Source of the DNA: Rosellinia necatrix
Lineage: Eukaryota > Ascomycota > Sordariomycetes > Xylariales > Xylariaceae
DNA length: 64,000 nt
Assembly: GCA_021209875.1 (NCBI GenBank)
Contig: JAGYVD010000002.1
Coordinates: 6,572,001-6,636,000 of the forward strand
Direction of reading: 5' to 3'
Every line of letters begins with the position of its first letter. The stretch's first letter is position 1. Below the pieces are notes generated by a model that saw only the letters and a program-made list of their open reading frames with translations, did no database searches and had not been told where the DNA came from. Shown here one piece after another: positions 47,301 through 61,600 of the stretch. The position numbers and the translations under genes were made by a program.

Positions 47301-50300
47301 ATTTTAGCATTATAATATAACTTTAATAATATTAAATTAGTAGCAGTAAAAAAGTCCTAACAAAATAATATTAAGCTTTAAACTATAAAGTTTTTTATTA
47401 ATTATAAAATATTTTATAAATTAATTAATTTTAATTTTACTGCTAATTATATTAAAAAATATAAAACAGTAATTTAATTTACAGCAGCTAATATAAAAAT
47501 CTGTTATAATATTAAGCATAATTTAATTTAATTTTAAATAAATAAAAAATTTTTTTATGTTTATATAAAAATATTATCTGCTTAAAAACCTCCGCAAAAT
47601 AATTATAACAATAAATAAAACTATTTATTATATTATAAAAATAAATAAGCTAATATATAAATTAAACTTTTTAAATATTAACGTATATATTAAGTTATAT
47701 TTATCGCATATTTATTTTTAGCGCTGCTAGAACTAAACTTTTTTAACCGAAAAAAAAAACGTTTTAAAGATATATATGTTAAAAAAAATATAAACGATTT
47801 TATCTCTTATAAAATTAAAACTATATTAGCTTAACAGATTAATAAAACTAGCAAACATTTAATATTAAAATACTTTGTTTAATAAAAAAAATATAAAGCT
47901 TTATATAATAAATAATATTTTAAAACATTATTTATATAAAACGCCGCCGAACTAATAAAAGCTTTTAATAAAAAAAAGCCGGTTATTTTTAAAAAAATAT
48001 ATATTAAACGCGTTAAAAAAGCAAAACTTATAATAAAAATAACAAGCAATTAACAACAAGTAAAAACTATTTTAACTATTAATATATAAATATTATTACG
48101 CGTAGTTTATAACTTATAATAAGCATATTTAACTTGTTTATTTAAGTTGTTTATTCAGCTTATTTTGTTTAACACGTATAATAATAATTGTTTGTTTACT
48201 CTGCTTTTTTAAATATATAATATATTATATATAAAACTTTCTTATATAAAGCTTTTTTTTTTATTTATTAAAGCTTTTATTTTTATTAACATATATTATT
48301 TTATTTATTATTTAATATTTTAATTTATTATTGTTTTATAAACATATTATAGTTTATATTATAATTTATTATTTTTTATAAATATATTATTTATATATTT
48401 TTTTATTTAAAATAATATCTATAAAAACAATCCGCTAGCTTACTGCCGACTAAAATTAAATCGTTGTTTTTAATAATAACTTAAATAACAACTAAATTAA
48501 TAAGCTTATTTAAAAAAATCCTAAAACTTATATTTTATTATAATAATTAAATTAAAATAATAATTATAACGGCCGATTTTTTTATAACACCGCTTATAAA
48601 TATAATTAGCAAAATATTATAAATTAATTATTAATAAAATAATAGCCCAAGTCTTTTATTTATTTATAATTAACGTAAAATTAAAAAACGCAACTATAAA
48701 AAAACCGGCTAATTTAAATAAATAATGCTTTATTAGTTATAAGTTTACCGACTTTTAAAAATATTAAAAGCATGTTTTTAAACAATATTTAATTTAAAAT
48801 AATATTAATAACAACTATGTTATTATTAATTTAGTTATAATAACGTTATATCGATAATTTTTAAATTTAAACTATATTTTAAAATTAAGAAGCAGCTTAA
48901 AAAATAATAAAGCAGAAATTAAAAATAATTATATTATTACTAAAAACTATTTTAATATTTTAACTATAAAAATATAAAAGCTTTTAAAATTTTTAGCAGT
49001 ATTAAATATAATTTTAAAACGTTTTTAATTAAATTAAACTTTATTAGCTTAAATAAAACTTAAATAACTAATAATATCAAAAGCTTTTTAATTAATACTT
49101 TTTTTAAACAAACTATTTTTTAAATAACGTAAACTTAATAAAAACACTGTTACTGTTTTTATTATTTTTATTAAAGCAGTTAATAAAAATAAAAAAACTT
49201 TTAATAATAAAAATATTTTAATAAAAAAACATTTTAATAAAAAAACATTTTAATAAAAAAATATTCCGATTATAAAATTAAAAATATTTTATAAATCGTT
49301 AATAAAGCTATTATTTTTATAAACAATGCTATTAATATTAAAAATATTCTAAAAATAATAAAGCTATTATTATAAATATTTAAACAAAAAACTAGTAGAA
49401 ACGCTAAACGTTAAATTATATTTATAAGCTAACAAAAATATTAATATAATTTAAATGCTACGCTAGTAATACTTTTTATATTAATAAAAATAATAGATTT
49501 TATAAATAATTAAAATAGCAATATAAACGATAAAATTAATACTTTTTATTAAGCAGTTATTATTTTTTATTAAACTTAAAATATGTTTATATAACTAATT
49601 ATTATTTAATAGCTTTAATTTATAAATAGCGTTATATAAACTATTTTTAAACAGCTTTAAACTAGTAGCGCTATTTAAACAACGTTTAAACAACTTTAAA
49701 ACTTAAATATTTAAACATTGTTAATATAAAATTAAATTAAACAAATTTAACAGCTAGAACTTTATAACATATTAATTAATATTATAAACTTTGCGTTATA
49801 ACTATAATAAACGCTTTTAATATTAAAAGATTTATAAATATATTTTTAATAATATTATATATAAAAGCTAATATAAAGTTATATTTTAATAATTAAAACT
49901 ATTAATAACTAATTAGTAATAGCTATTAATATAACAGCAGATATTTAATATAAAATAATAAAGCAATTATATAAGTATTTTTAAAACTTAAAAAATAACG
50001 CAGCAGCGCTAATTTTTTGTTTTTATCGCAAAAAAACGTTTTAAATTAAAAGCAGTTTAATAATATATTATAAAAGCTTTATAAATTTAATCGTTTTATT
50101 TAATCGAACTATTTTAACAGATAAAATTAATAAAATAAAAAGTCTGCTAAATAATAAACTTAAAAAACTTTTAAACGCGATAATTAAAGCTATTTAGTTA
50201 TTAATTATTAAAATTTTTATTTTGCGCATTTAAATTAGAAAGTTAAAAAAAAAAATACGGGATTATAATCGTATTACGCTAAATATTTTTTTAAAATTAA

Positions 50301-50719
50301 GAATTATTAATCGTAAAATTAATAAAGCTATTTAAATAAAACGCAAAAGTTTTTTAATAATTTTTGTGCTGCTACTAACTATTTAATTAAATATAGCATT
50401 AATAATAATAACAACAGTAGTATAAATAATTATAATATTAATAATATTAATTATAATAGCATTAATTATAACAATATTAATTATAACGTTTGTTTAAACA
50501 ACAGCGGCAAAAAAAACCTTTTTAACTAAAAAAATATCTGCTAGTATTAAAACTATTTAAAAGTAAATAATTATTAAAACAAGCTTAGATTTAAAAAGAT
50601 TATTATTAAAAATAGCTAATAAACGCCGTTAAATATAATAAATGTTTTTAAACGTAGCTTAGCTTTTTAAAACGCTAAAACGTAAAGTTTAAATAACGTT
50701 TAATATTTTTTTTTTATTT

Positions 50720-50908
50720 ATTGTTTTTAATTTTTTTTTCGTCGTTTTTTTTAAAAAATAATAACGTCGGTCCAATTTTAATATTTTTATATTATCGTTT
50801 CTTCTTGTTTTATTGTTTTTAATTTTTGCCTCGTTGTTAATAATTTTTTTCTTGTTGTTTTTTTTAAAAATAATAACGTCGGCTTAATTTTAATATTTTT
50901 ACATCATT
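50720..50908. repeat. About 92-bp tandem duplication
   Basis: Two head-to-tail copies share ATTGTTTTTAATTTTT, AAAAATAATAACGTCGG and AATTTTAATATTTTTA. They sit in the T-rich part of the candidate element. Confidence 0.65.
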
Positions 50909-51205
50909 GTTTTTTTATATGTTATAGCGATTGCTAATTATAACTTGTTGTTAATTTATTATTTCTGCTGTTTAGTTGTTTTTTTCATAACGTTAGTCTT
51001 ATATTTTAAGTATTTATTTTAACAGTTTTTATATTTAATTCTGTTTTGTTTTTTAATAGTTATTTATTTTAATTATTATTTTTTTAATAAAATAAAATCG
51101 TTACTACAAACAACTTGCTAAGCATTTATTAAATAACAAAGCTTTTATTAGCAATTTTTTTTATTTTATTTTATTTTATCTGTTTTTTGTTATTATTTTA
51201 CTAAT

Positions 51206-51460
51206 TTTTATAAAACTTAAAAGCTTAATCTTTGCCCGATAGCTTTATAAAACTTAAAAGCTTAATCTCCGCTTAATAGCTTTATAAAACTTAAAAGCTT
51301 AATTTTCGCCCGATAGCTTTATAAAACTCGAAAGCTTAATCTAATCTCGGACTTAAACATCCCGACAAAACTTGAAAGCTTAGTCTAATTATTCTAACAG
51401 AACTTAAAAGCTTAGCTTTTGTCCTGGCTTTATAAAGCTTAAAAGCTTAATTTTTATAAT
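51206..51460. repeat. Minisatellite, about 38-bp unit, roughly seven copies
   Basis: Units share AAAACTTAAAAGCTTAATCT followed by a variable spacer such as CCGCCCGATAGCTTTAT. The left units are regular; the right ones drift in length (30-50 bp). Confidence 0.8.
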
Positions 51461-51808
51461 TTCGCTGGCTTTTTTTTTAGCCCGACATTTTCTAAATCAC
51501 TTTTAAATTTGCACCGAATTATTTTTAACCGCCGATTTTTTCTCTTTTTTTAGCAGCGACTCGCCGTCGACTTTTATTTTTTATATAGATTTTATAAAAA
51601 CGCTTTTTATAACGCAAACAATATTTTTTTTTTTTCTTGGTTTGCTTTTTTTATAACGTATTTTTTTTTTTTCGGTTTATATTTTTAGCCGTTTTTGGTT
51701 TTTTAATAATAACAATCAGCTATATTTTTTTTTTTTTTTACGTTTTATTATTTTGCCGGCTTTTTATAATCAACAAGGTCGTCGATATTTTTATATAAAA
51801 AGCAATTA

Positions 51809-51996
51809 TAAAGCTATTTTTAAAAAAAACTATTTTCCGTTAAAAACCTTCTTTTAAAAAGCTTTTTTTTAAAAAGCTTTCTTTAGTAAAGCTTTTTTTT
51901 CTAAAAGCTTTTAAAAATTGCTATATATTAGTTATTTAAAAATAAATAGTTAAATTAAATCTTTATTTCTTTCTAACTATCTAATGCCTACTATAT
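51809..51996 (+). repeat. Candidate LTR, right copy
   Basis: Aligned with 41134-41322. GGGAGGAAC becomes AAAAAAAAC and TCTC becomes TTTT, all RIP-type changes, while CTTTAGTAAAGC and the CTATATATTAGTTATTT block are conserved. Sequences diverge after CCTACTATATA. Confidence 0.65.
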
Positions 51997-54900
51997 ATTT
52001 TTAAATAAAAATATAATATATTTATTTAAAAACGTTTAATTTTTATATTATTTATAAATAATATGTTTTTATAATTAATAAATCTTAAGCTATTAAATTT
52101 TTATTTTTATATATAATTTTAAAAGATTTTATATTATATAAACAATAAATTATTTAATTAGCTGTTTTATATAATTTAAGCTTAACATTATAAAATGTTT
52201 TAATAATAATATAGCTATTAACGTTATATTTAGTTATAATCTAATTATTATATAAAATATTAAATCCATTTTTTTAATATATTTTAAAATTTTTTTTAAA
52301 CTTGCTTTATATATTTTAATAGTATTTTATATAAAAATAAGATTTTTAAAATTTTAACATTATTAATTAAATCAAATTAAGCCGCAATTTTTTAATATAT
52401 TTATTATATGCTAATATAATTATTTTTTATATAGTTATAAATTATTTTAATTTTTAAAATTAAATAATATTTTTTATTTTTCAAGCTTGTAAGCTTTTTA
52501 ATCCTGCTAATAATTCTTTTAGCTAATTATTTATTATTTTTTATATATAACTAAAAATTGTTTATATAAAATAAATATAGTTCTTTATTAAATATAATTA
52601 GCTTAAAATGTTTTAAAATATTTTGTAGCTTATATAAAGCTTTATTTAATAATATAATTTTTATTGCTGTTTAAAACTATTTAATGTTAAATATATAATA
52701 AAAACTTTGCTATTTTTAAAATATTTAAAAATATTAATATTATATTAAACTTTTTAATTTTTATATTAAAATATATATTTATTATTATTATTATTTAAAA
52801 AGAATTTGCTATAAACCTTATAACATATATTAATTAAAACATTTTTATTATTTATAGATTTTTTATATAATTAGTTTTATTTTATAAACTTTTAAAAAAA
52901 TTTTTATTAAATTTATATATAAATATTTAGTTAAATAATAATAGCGTCTTTTTATTTTTTTATTAAAATTATTTTTCCAATTTTTTTTTATATAGCAAGT
53001 ATATTTTTATATATTTGTTTTTAAAAGTTGTTTTAAAAATAATTTTTAAATTGTTTTATTTTATAAAAGTTTTTAATAAAATTATTTTAATATATTTAAT
53101 ATTTTAAACTAGTTTTTAATTAATTAGTTTTATATAAATATATTATAGCTGTAAATATAACATATAATATTTTATGCTTTTAATTTTAAAAATATAAAGT
53201 TTTTATTTATTATAAAAACATATTTTTAAAAAATATTTTACATATAATTTTTAATAAATTAATTTCTAGCTTTATATATATTCTTATAATAAATACTAAA
53301 GTTTTTATATTATTTTTAGCTTTTATTAAATTTTTACGTTTAATTCTATAGTTTAATCTGCTTATAAATAAAAATATTTTATATATATATTCATATTTTA
53401 TTTAAATTTTTCTTAGCTTTTTATTATTTGTTTAGCTAGCTAAAATTAATTTTTGCTAGTTTATTTAATAATCAACGTTTTTATTATTATAAAATTTATA
53501 ACGTTTTTAAAGCATTACAAATAATTATTTTTTTACACGTTATAATTATTTTATTTTTAAAGCTTTTTGCTAAAACTATTTTTAGCTGAAAAATTATATT
53601 TAAAATAAAAATTCTTGCGATTATATTTAAAAAGCTAGTTTTTAGCTTAAAATCTGCTCAGCTAATATATTTACTTTTAATTTATATTTATTAGTTTAAA
53701 TAATTAAACTATAAATAAACATATTTATAATATTTTTATATTTTTAAAAACTATATATAATATATTTTTAAGCTTTTATTAATTATTTGCCTTATACTGC
53801 TATTTATTTATTAGATCTAACGCTTTTAATTTTTTATTCCTGCTTATTTAATTTTAATGGCTAGTTTTTTTTTTAAAGTAAAACAGCTTTTTATAAAATT
53901 TAATATTTTTAGTAATAATTATTTTTATAATTAAAACACTTATATATAAAATAAATTAATTATTTTATATTTAATTAAATATTTAATATAAGTTTAAAGT
54001 TTAATTTTATATGTTTACTGCTTTTTAGCAGCAAGTTTATTTTTTTTATTAAATATATATAATAGTTTTATATATATATCCCGTTTTAATTTAATTATAA
54101 ATTATTTATTAGCGTTTTTATTTTAGTTAAGTTATATTATTAATAATACTGCGTTAATTAACGTTTAAATATATAATAAAAAGCGTTAAAGTTTTAAGCT
54201 TTAAAAAAGCTTTTATTATATAGTTAAACTGCTGTTTAAACTGCTTCTAGCTATAGTTTGAATAATAAGCCGCCTTTATGAAACAGTTTATTTATTTTAT
54301 CGATTATTTTTTTTTTAGCTTGTTTAATATTTTTAACAAGCTTTTTAATATAAAACAAAAAAAGCTTGTTATTAATTTTTTTGGTTTTTAATTAAAGGTT
54401 ATATAAAGTTTTATTTTTATAAGCTATTATAAAAATATTTAAATCGCTTTTAATAATATAAACGATATGCTTATAACGTTTTTTAATTTAATATATAAAT
54501 TATATAATCTTTAAAAAACTTATATAATAGTTTTATTTATAAATAAATATATATAAATTAATTTAATATATTTATTTTTAATTATTAAAGTTTAGTTAAA
54601 TTTATTATATTTTGTTAAATAATTAAACAGATTTTAATATAGTTTTTAAAAAATTACATAGTTTTTTATTTAAAAGTTATTAAAATATTTATAATATTAT
54701 ATATATAATAACACATGTTTTATATTTAATATATAAAATTTTATTAATTTAAATGTTTTTAATTATATATATTAATATTTATAAAGCACAGCTTTTAAAT
54801 ATTTTAATTGTTAATGCTAAAAGCTTTAAGGTTTTTTTAGCTTAAAACTTTTAAAATAGCTTACAAGCTAAAATATATTAAAATTAGTTAAATATAATTA

Positions 54901-56829
54901 ATTTAGCAGTATTTTTAAGGATTATTTATAATATTTTGCTTATATTTAATATAAAATTTTATTTAAATGTAAAAATTAAGTTGATATTTAAAAAAACTAA
55001 GTTATAATATTTAATAAGTTAAACTATTAAAATATTATTTTATATGTTTTAAAATATAATAAATAATTAAAACTATAATACAAGATTTTTTTTAATTAAA
55101 CAAACTTTTAAAACAATATTTATATAAAACTTTTTATTAACGCATTATTAATAAATATTTTATTTATTAATAAGTTTTTTGCTAAATAATATTTTTAAAT
55201 AATTTTTCTGTTTTTATTTAAAATAAAAATTATAAAATGTTTATATAAACTATATTTTTATTTTTAGCTAAAACAAAAATCAAGGTTTCAATAGTTTTTA
55301 TTATTAATTAAATATAATACTTTATAATTATTAATTAATATATTATTTATTAAAATATACTTTTAAATTCCTAGCAATTTTTTTAATAAAATTAAATTAA
55401 TTATTATAAAATTATATTAAAATTAAAATAGTTTAATTTATTATTATTAAAATTTATTATATTATTTAAACTATTTTTTTTTGTTAATTCTTTGAATTTA
55501 AATTAATAATTTTGCTATATAAGTTTTTATAGCAAATATAAAACTATTATTTTTAATTTTTTAATTTTTATAATATTAGTTTAAATTTTGTTAAGCTAAT
55601 ATATATTAGTTTTATTAATCGCGAACTAAAGCTTATTATAACGTTTAAAAAGCTAAAAATAAATATTTTTAGTTTTATTTAAATATAACCACTTATAATT
55701 TTTTTAGCCAGCCAGATTATTTTAAAATACTATTCCGCTAGCTAAAAATGTATTTTATTTTTATTAGCCTGTTAACTTTATAAATATTTTAGACTTTTTT
55801 TTTTTATTTTTTAGCTTATATTTATAAATTATAACATTAAAAGTTTTGCTTTATTTTATTAAAATAAGCATATTTTTTTTAATAGCTTATATTTAATTAA
55901 CATAATAAATTATTAACGGTTTTAATTAAGCGTTATATAAGCCTTTAGTATTATTAAAAAGTTTTTTGCTATAAACATTTTATTTACGTTAGAAAGTTTT
56001 AAAATTACTGCTTTTTGATATATTTATTTTTATTTTTATATTATATTATTATTTTAACTTTATTTTTAAAAGCTTTTATAATAATTATTTAATATTTTAT
56101 TAAATAATAATATAAAACAAAAGAAAGCAAACAAAACTATATTATATAAAACAAAATTAAATTTTTACATATAATATTAAAATTTTTAATATTTATATTA
56201 ATAGCGATTTTTATATATATATATTAATTATTTTATTAATTTATTTATATATAATTATATAACGTGATTAAAAATAAGCTTTGTTTTAAAACTAAATAAA
56301 ATATTTTATTTAATATTTAAAAGCTTAATAATAATTTTTAAATTATAAGTTTAAAAGTATTAAACATTAAAAGTTTTTATATTTAAAACTTTTATATAAA
56401 AGTTCTATATATATTTTTGTTATACGTTATATTTTTTATATCTGCTTTAAATATACTACAGGTAATTCTTGCGTTAATTGTATAAAAATAAATTTAAATT
56501 ATATGCTAAGCTTTTATTGTTAACATTAATAAACGTTTAAATATTTTTATTTAAATATAATGCTTTAAATAAATATATTAATGATTTTAGTTATAAATAA
56601 TTTTTAAAAAACATTTATATTAATTATTATAATTAAAACTATTATTACAAAAGCAAAAATAACGCCGCGCTTGTTTTAAAAGCTACACCAAAATTTAAAG
56701 CTTTAGAACTAAAATATAAAGAATTTAGTTAAAATAAATAATAATAGCTATATAAGAATTTAAATAAATTACAGCTTTTAAAAACAAAATAGCGGTTTAA
56801 TAATAAACTAAGGTCATAATTTTAACAAC

Positions 56830-57124
56830 AGTATAAATTAATATATAAAAAATTAATTAATTATTAAAAACGTGTTAATAATTTAGAAATATTTAATATA
56901 AAACATTAAATTCTTTAAAAAGCTTTTATTTAATATAATAAACTATAGGTATTTATATATATTAATTATATAATAAAAACAATCCTAAATGTTGTTCCTG
57001 CTTTAAACATATAACCCTTGCAAATGCAGCATTAGAACTGCATTTTATATATATATATCCTCTGTTTAAAAGATCCCTAAAATAGGGATTCCTGGCTTAA
57101 TTGCCAAGTCGTTCCATACTACAG
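56830..57124 (-). repeat. Dispersed repeat B, copy 2 (inverted)
   Basis: Reverse complement of 31238-31560. GATCCCTAAAATAGGGATTC, CTGGCTTAATTGCCAAGTCG and GCATTAGAACTGCATTTTA are retained. The right end is well preserved; the left end is heavily RIP-mutated. Confidence 0.7.
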
Positions 57125-57205
57125 TTACAATAGTTTAAATAAAACATTTTTTAAATAATATTTATTTGTTTTAAATACAAATGAACAAAATAAAAAATAG
57201 CGTTA

Positions 57206-57606
57206 GTAGCAGCAGTAGCAGCATTATGTATTATATAATATTTTAAATTAAAAATAGTAAATAAAAATAATATATATAACATATAAAGTTTAATAACAGC
57301 AGTTTAAAAGTATTAATTATATTAAAGCTTAAAAAATTTAAAATAACGTATTTTTAATATTTAAATTTAAATTTAAACTAAATAAACTTAATAAAAACAA
57401 ATTTATAAAAAAACGTTATCAAAATAAATTAGCTTGTTTTTTATTTTTAAATATTATATTTAAATAAATTATAAATAAATAAGAAAAATATTATTTATAT
57501 TATTTATAGTAATATAAGAGGCTAAAATAATAAAAGCAGCAAAAACAGCGTTAACAGCAGCAGTAGCAGCAGCAGCAATAAAAATAATAGCAGCAGCAGC
57601 AGCAGT
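57206..57606. repeat. AGC/CAG trinucleotide tracts
   Basis: Interrupted AGC repeats at 57206-57222 and 57534-57606 lie in otherwise AT-only sequence. The second tract has runs of three, four and five AGC units. No open frame spans them. Confidence 0.8.
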
Positions 57607-58359
57607 ATAAACATAAGCTTAATAATAAAAAAATAATTTTAATAATTATTTAGAATGATTATTAATAATTTAAATATATATTAATAAACAGATTATATAA
57701 ATAATTTTTAAATAAAAATAATATAATTAATAAATATAATATATAATAAATTATAATAATGTTTATAAATGAATATAATTATAATAAAATTTTAAAATTA
57801 TAGCTTTAATTAATCTAAATAATAAATTTATTAAAAACTAAAAATATATTTTCAAATTAAAAAAAAACCTATATTTTATATTAATATATTAAAATTCTCA
57901 CAAAAATATATAAATAAAAGAATTATATATAGCTTATATATTTAAACTTAAAAAATAAAAAAAATGTTAAAAATAAAACACTAAGTATTAATTTATATTT
58001 AAACTATTAATAAGTTATTAATTATATTTAAATATTAATAAAAATTATTAAGCTTAATTAAAATAAAAAATAATATTATAATTAAAAATATATATTTAAA
58101 AAATAATTTTTTAAATATGCTAATATAATTAAAAATAAACTATTTATAGCCTTAAAAAAAGCTGCGTTATATAATTTTATTTGTATTTATTATTATATAT
58201 AAACAAGCTAATTATATTAATAAAACATATATATTATTAAAATATAAGTTAACTAATTTATTAAAAATAATTAAAAATAAACTAATTTAAATAAATAAAA
58301 TCTAAAAGATAATTAAAAATAAACCAATAAATTAATTAACAAATTAACTAATTTAAAAA

Positions 58360-58690
58360 TATATAACAATAATATAAAACAGTTTAATAATTAAATTAAA
58401 ATATTTTATTTTAAAAATCTTTTAAACAAAAATATATATATATAAAATATAATTTTAATACTATATTTATAAATATTACACGTTTAAAACAAAAACAATT
58501 TTTAAAATTGTTTTTATTATATAATTAATACATATAAATACCTAAAGTTTATTATATTAAATAAAAGTTTTTAATAAATTTAATTATTTATATTAAACAT
58601 TCCTAAAATATTCCCACGCTTTTAATAATTAATAAATCTTTCTATAGATCGATCCACACCTCCGTTAAAAAATATTTATATAATAGATTT
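58360..58690 (+). repeat. Dispersed repeat B, copy 3
   Basis: Direct copy of 31238-31560. Its left two thirds are fully AT-converted and recognisable only by C to T and G to A matching. ATTCCCACGCTTTTAATAAT becomes readable near 58610 and GATCGATCCACACCTCCG near 58648. Confidence 0.65.
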
Positions 58691-61600
58691 TTTTTAAATT
58701 TTTGTTTAAATTCAAATCGTTGTTGTTTTTTTTAATAAAGTTTTAAAGCTTTAATTATTTATTTTTAAACGTTTTTTAAAATATTAAGCTTAATTAAGAC
58801 TATTTTTATTATTTAAAAATATATGTAGTTTTTAATTTTTTAAAAATAATCTTGTTAATAATATAATTAATTACAGCAGTATTTTTTCGCCGCTAACCTT
58901 TTTTAATAATAAATTATAAGTTTAATTTTAGCTTGTAATATAAGGATATATAATTAATATAATTTTTAAACGGTAAATAAAAATATTATATAATAATATA
59001 TAAAAAAGTGCTATTATTAGTTATTTTTAATTTTAACGGTTATAATATTGTTTTTAATATTAGTTTATAGCGTTTAATAAAATTAAAACTAATAAGTTCA
59101 AATAAAAAGCTATTGATAATTCAATATTTTTTTATTTAAACTAAACTTAATTTTTTTTAAATATAGTTAAAATATGTTTTTTTATTATTATTTATAGCTT
59201 AATTAATCTTTATAGTATAAGCTAATATAGCTAAAGAATTTATTTTTGTTGTTATTAAATAATATTTTTCTTTTTTTTTTAAACTTTTATAGTTGTTTAA
59301 ACTTTATAATAAAAAATAATTTTATTTTATAAGTAAGTTAAGCTTAAATAATAAAATATTTATTTAATAATTAGTTTTAAATAATATTAAAAAACAGAGT
59401 TAATTTTAACAATAAGTTAATATTTATATAATTTTTACGGTTGTTTTTATAAGCTTAAATAAAAACGGTGTTAGAACTATAGCAATCAGTCATAGTTATT
59501 CACAGCTGTTATACGTGCATATACTTTGTACAAGCATATAGCGTATATATTACATATATATATACAGCATATATGCTTTATATATAAAACAGGCGGTATT
59601 ATCGCTGTTATTTTAATAAGTTGTACGTTAGCAGAATTTTTATATAAGACTTAAAATAATGCTATACATAATAATTATTTAAATAAAATTATTAAGCATA
59701 ATAAATATGATATAATAAAAAGTTATATTGTATTTTATACGTAAATAATATATATATTATATATATAAAGCTTATTTAATATTAATTAATAGTTATAAAA
59801 CGTAATTATAAATCAGTAAAAATAATAATCAAACGCGTTTAAAGTTTAATAAACTTAAACAAGTTTTTATATAATATTTTAAAAATTTTGCATTATATAA
59901 ACAAATTATTTTTATATAATAAAAGCTTAAAAAATTAATTTTAAATATTTATATTTTTATATATTTTATTATATTTTAAAATTATATCAAAAAATTAAAT
60001 ATTAAAATCGATAATATATAATTATATAAACTATTTATTATATAAAACTAAATAATATATAAATAAACTTTTAAAAACTTGTTTATTAATTTATTATAAA
60101 AACTTGTTTATTTATTTTTAATATATTTTTATAATAACTTTAAAACAATTATATAAAAAAAAACTTTTTTATATGCAATAATATTAAATAATATAATAAG
60201 ATCGTAATAAATTATAAAATTAATAAATATATTATATAAAATACTGTTAATATATAATATTAAAAATAAAAGCTTAATATTATAACAATAATTTTAATTA
60301 TAGTTAATATATAAGCAGCCCGTTACATTTTAAAATCTAAATATTTAAATATAACCGGCTAACTATTATAAAAATTGTACGACAAAAATTTTAAATTAAA
60401 TTTATAAAATATAAAATTAATTTAATAAGCTGATTTAATAAAAGCTGCTTAATATATTAAACAAAAAACATACGATTTAATAGTAATAATAGCTTTATAT
60501 AAATAGTTAAGGTTATATAAATTATATAAAAATAATATATATTAAATAAACTAAAACGTTTTTTATTTATATTTATATGAATATTTATATAAACAACTAA
60601 TTTATTTATTTTAAAATAACAGTTTTATATAAACATAAACAATATAAATATTTTATAGTTTAAAATATTATTTAATATATTATAATTAAAATTAATATTT
60701 AATATATATTTTTAAACTTTAAAAAAAAACTAATAAACTATTTATATAATTAATAATTAAATATAAATATATTTTTAATTTAATAAATAAATATATAATA
60801 TTTATAAAATATAAACTAAATTTTTAAATAGTTTATAAACATTTTATTATATATTATTTTTATAAACTTTTAAACAATTATTATATATATATATAATATT
60901 TAATTTAATTATAATAAATATATTTTTAATTTTTTTTTTTAAAATATATAAAACGGAAATATATCCCCGATAAATACGCTATTTTTTAAAAAACATAAAA
61001 AAAAACCAAAAACTATTCTAATAAGCCGTATAATTTATTATATAATAAAGCACAGCTATTTATTAGCTTATATTAATAATTTAAAATAACAGAAAACTGT
61101 TATTACGTTATATTTTTAATTATATTAAAAAGTCTGGCCAAAAACTTTTATATATATAATATTAAATTTAATAAAACCTAAAATAAAATTTATTATATAA
61201 TAAATATTTATTTTAATATTAATATAAACTATAGTTAATATTAAGCCGATTAAACTAAGATTGTTTTTATATAAATAAAATAAAACAATTTAAATTTAAT
61301 TATATATAAAATATTAAATCTAATAATTATTAAACTAGCAAAAATATAACAAGCTTTAAAAGTAAGCTTTTAAAATAAAATCTAGCTAAATATAATTATT
61401 ATATAAATATATTAAAGCATATTAAAATAATCAACAGCTTTTATATTTTAAAACTTTTATATAAAAGCTTTTTGCTAATTTAAAAACATGTTTGTAAATT
61501 ATAAACAAAAATAAAATAAAATATTTTATATAAAAATAAATCATAGTTATTTTATAAACTAAAAATATAACTAAAATAATTATATAAAAGTTTTTAACTT

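Larger units (their letters stand above)
41134..51996. mobile_element. Candidate LTR element (or nested elements) bounded by a 188-bp direct repeat
   Basis: The terminal repeats at 41134-41322 and 51809-51996 align end to end with RIP-type differences. The interior (about 10.5 kb) is plus-strand A-rich from 42.3 to 50.6 kb and has no intact frame. No convincing target duplication or polypurine tract was found, and the interior is long for a single element, so a nested insertion or two solo LTRs are alternatives. Confidence 0.5.

Noticed and set aside
51206..51460. CRISPR-like array
   Set aside because: Units are contiguous variants with no unique spacers, and the organism is a fungus; it is a minisatellite.
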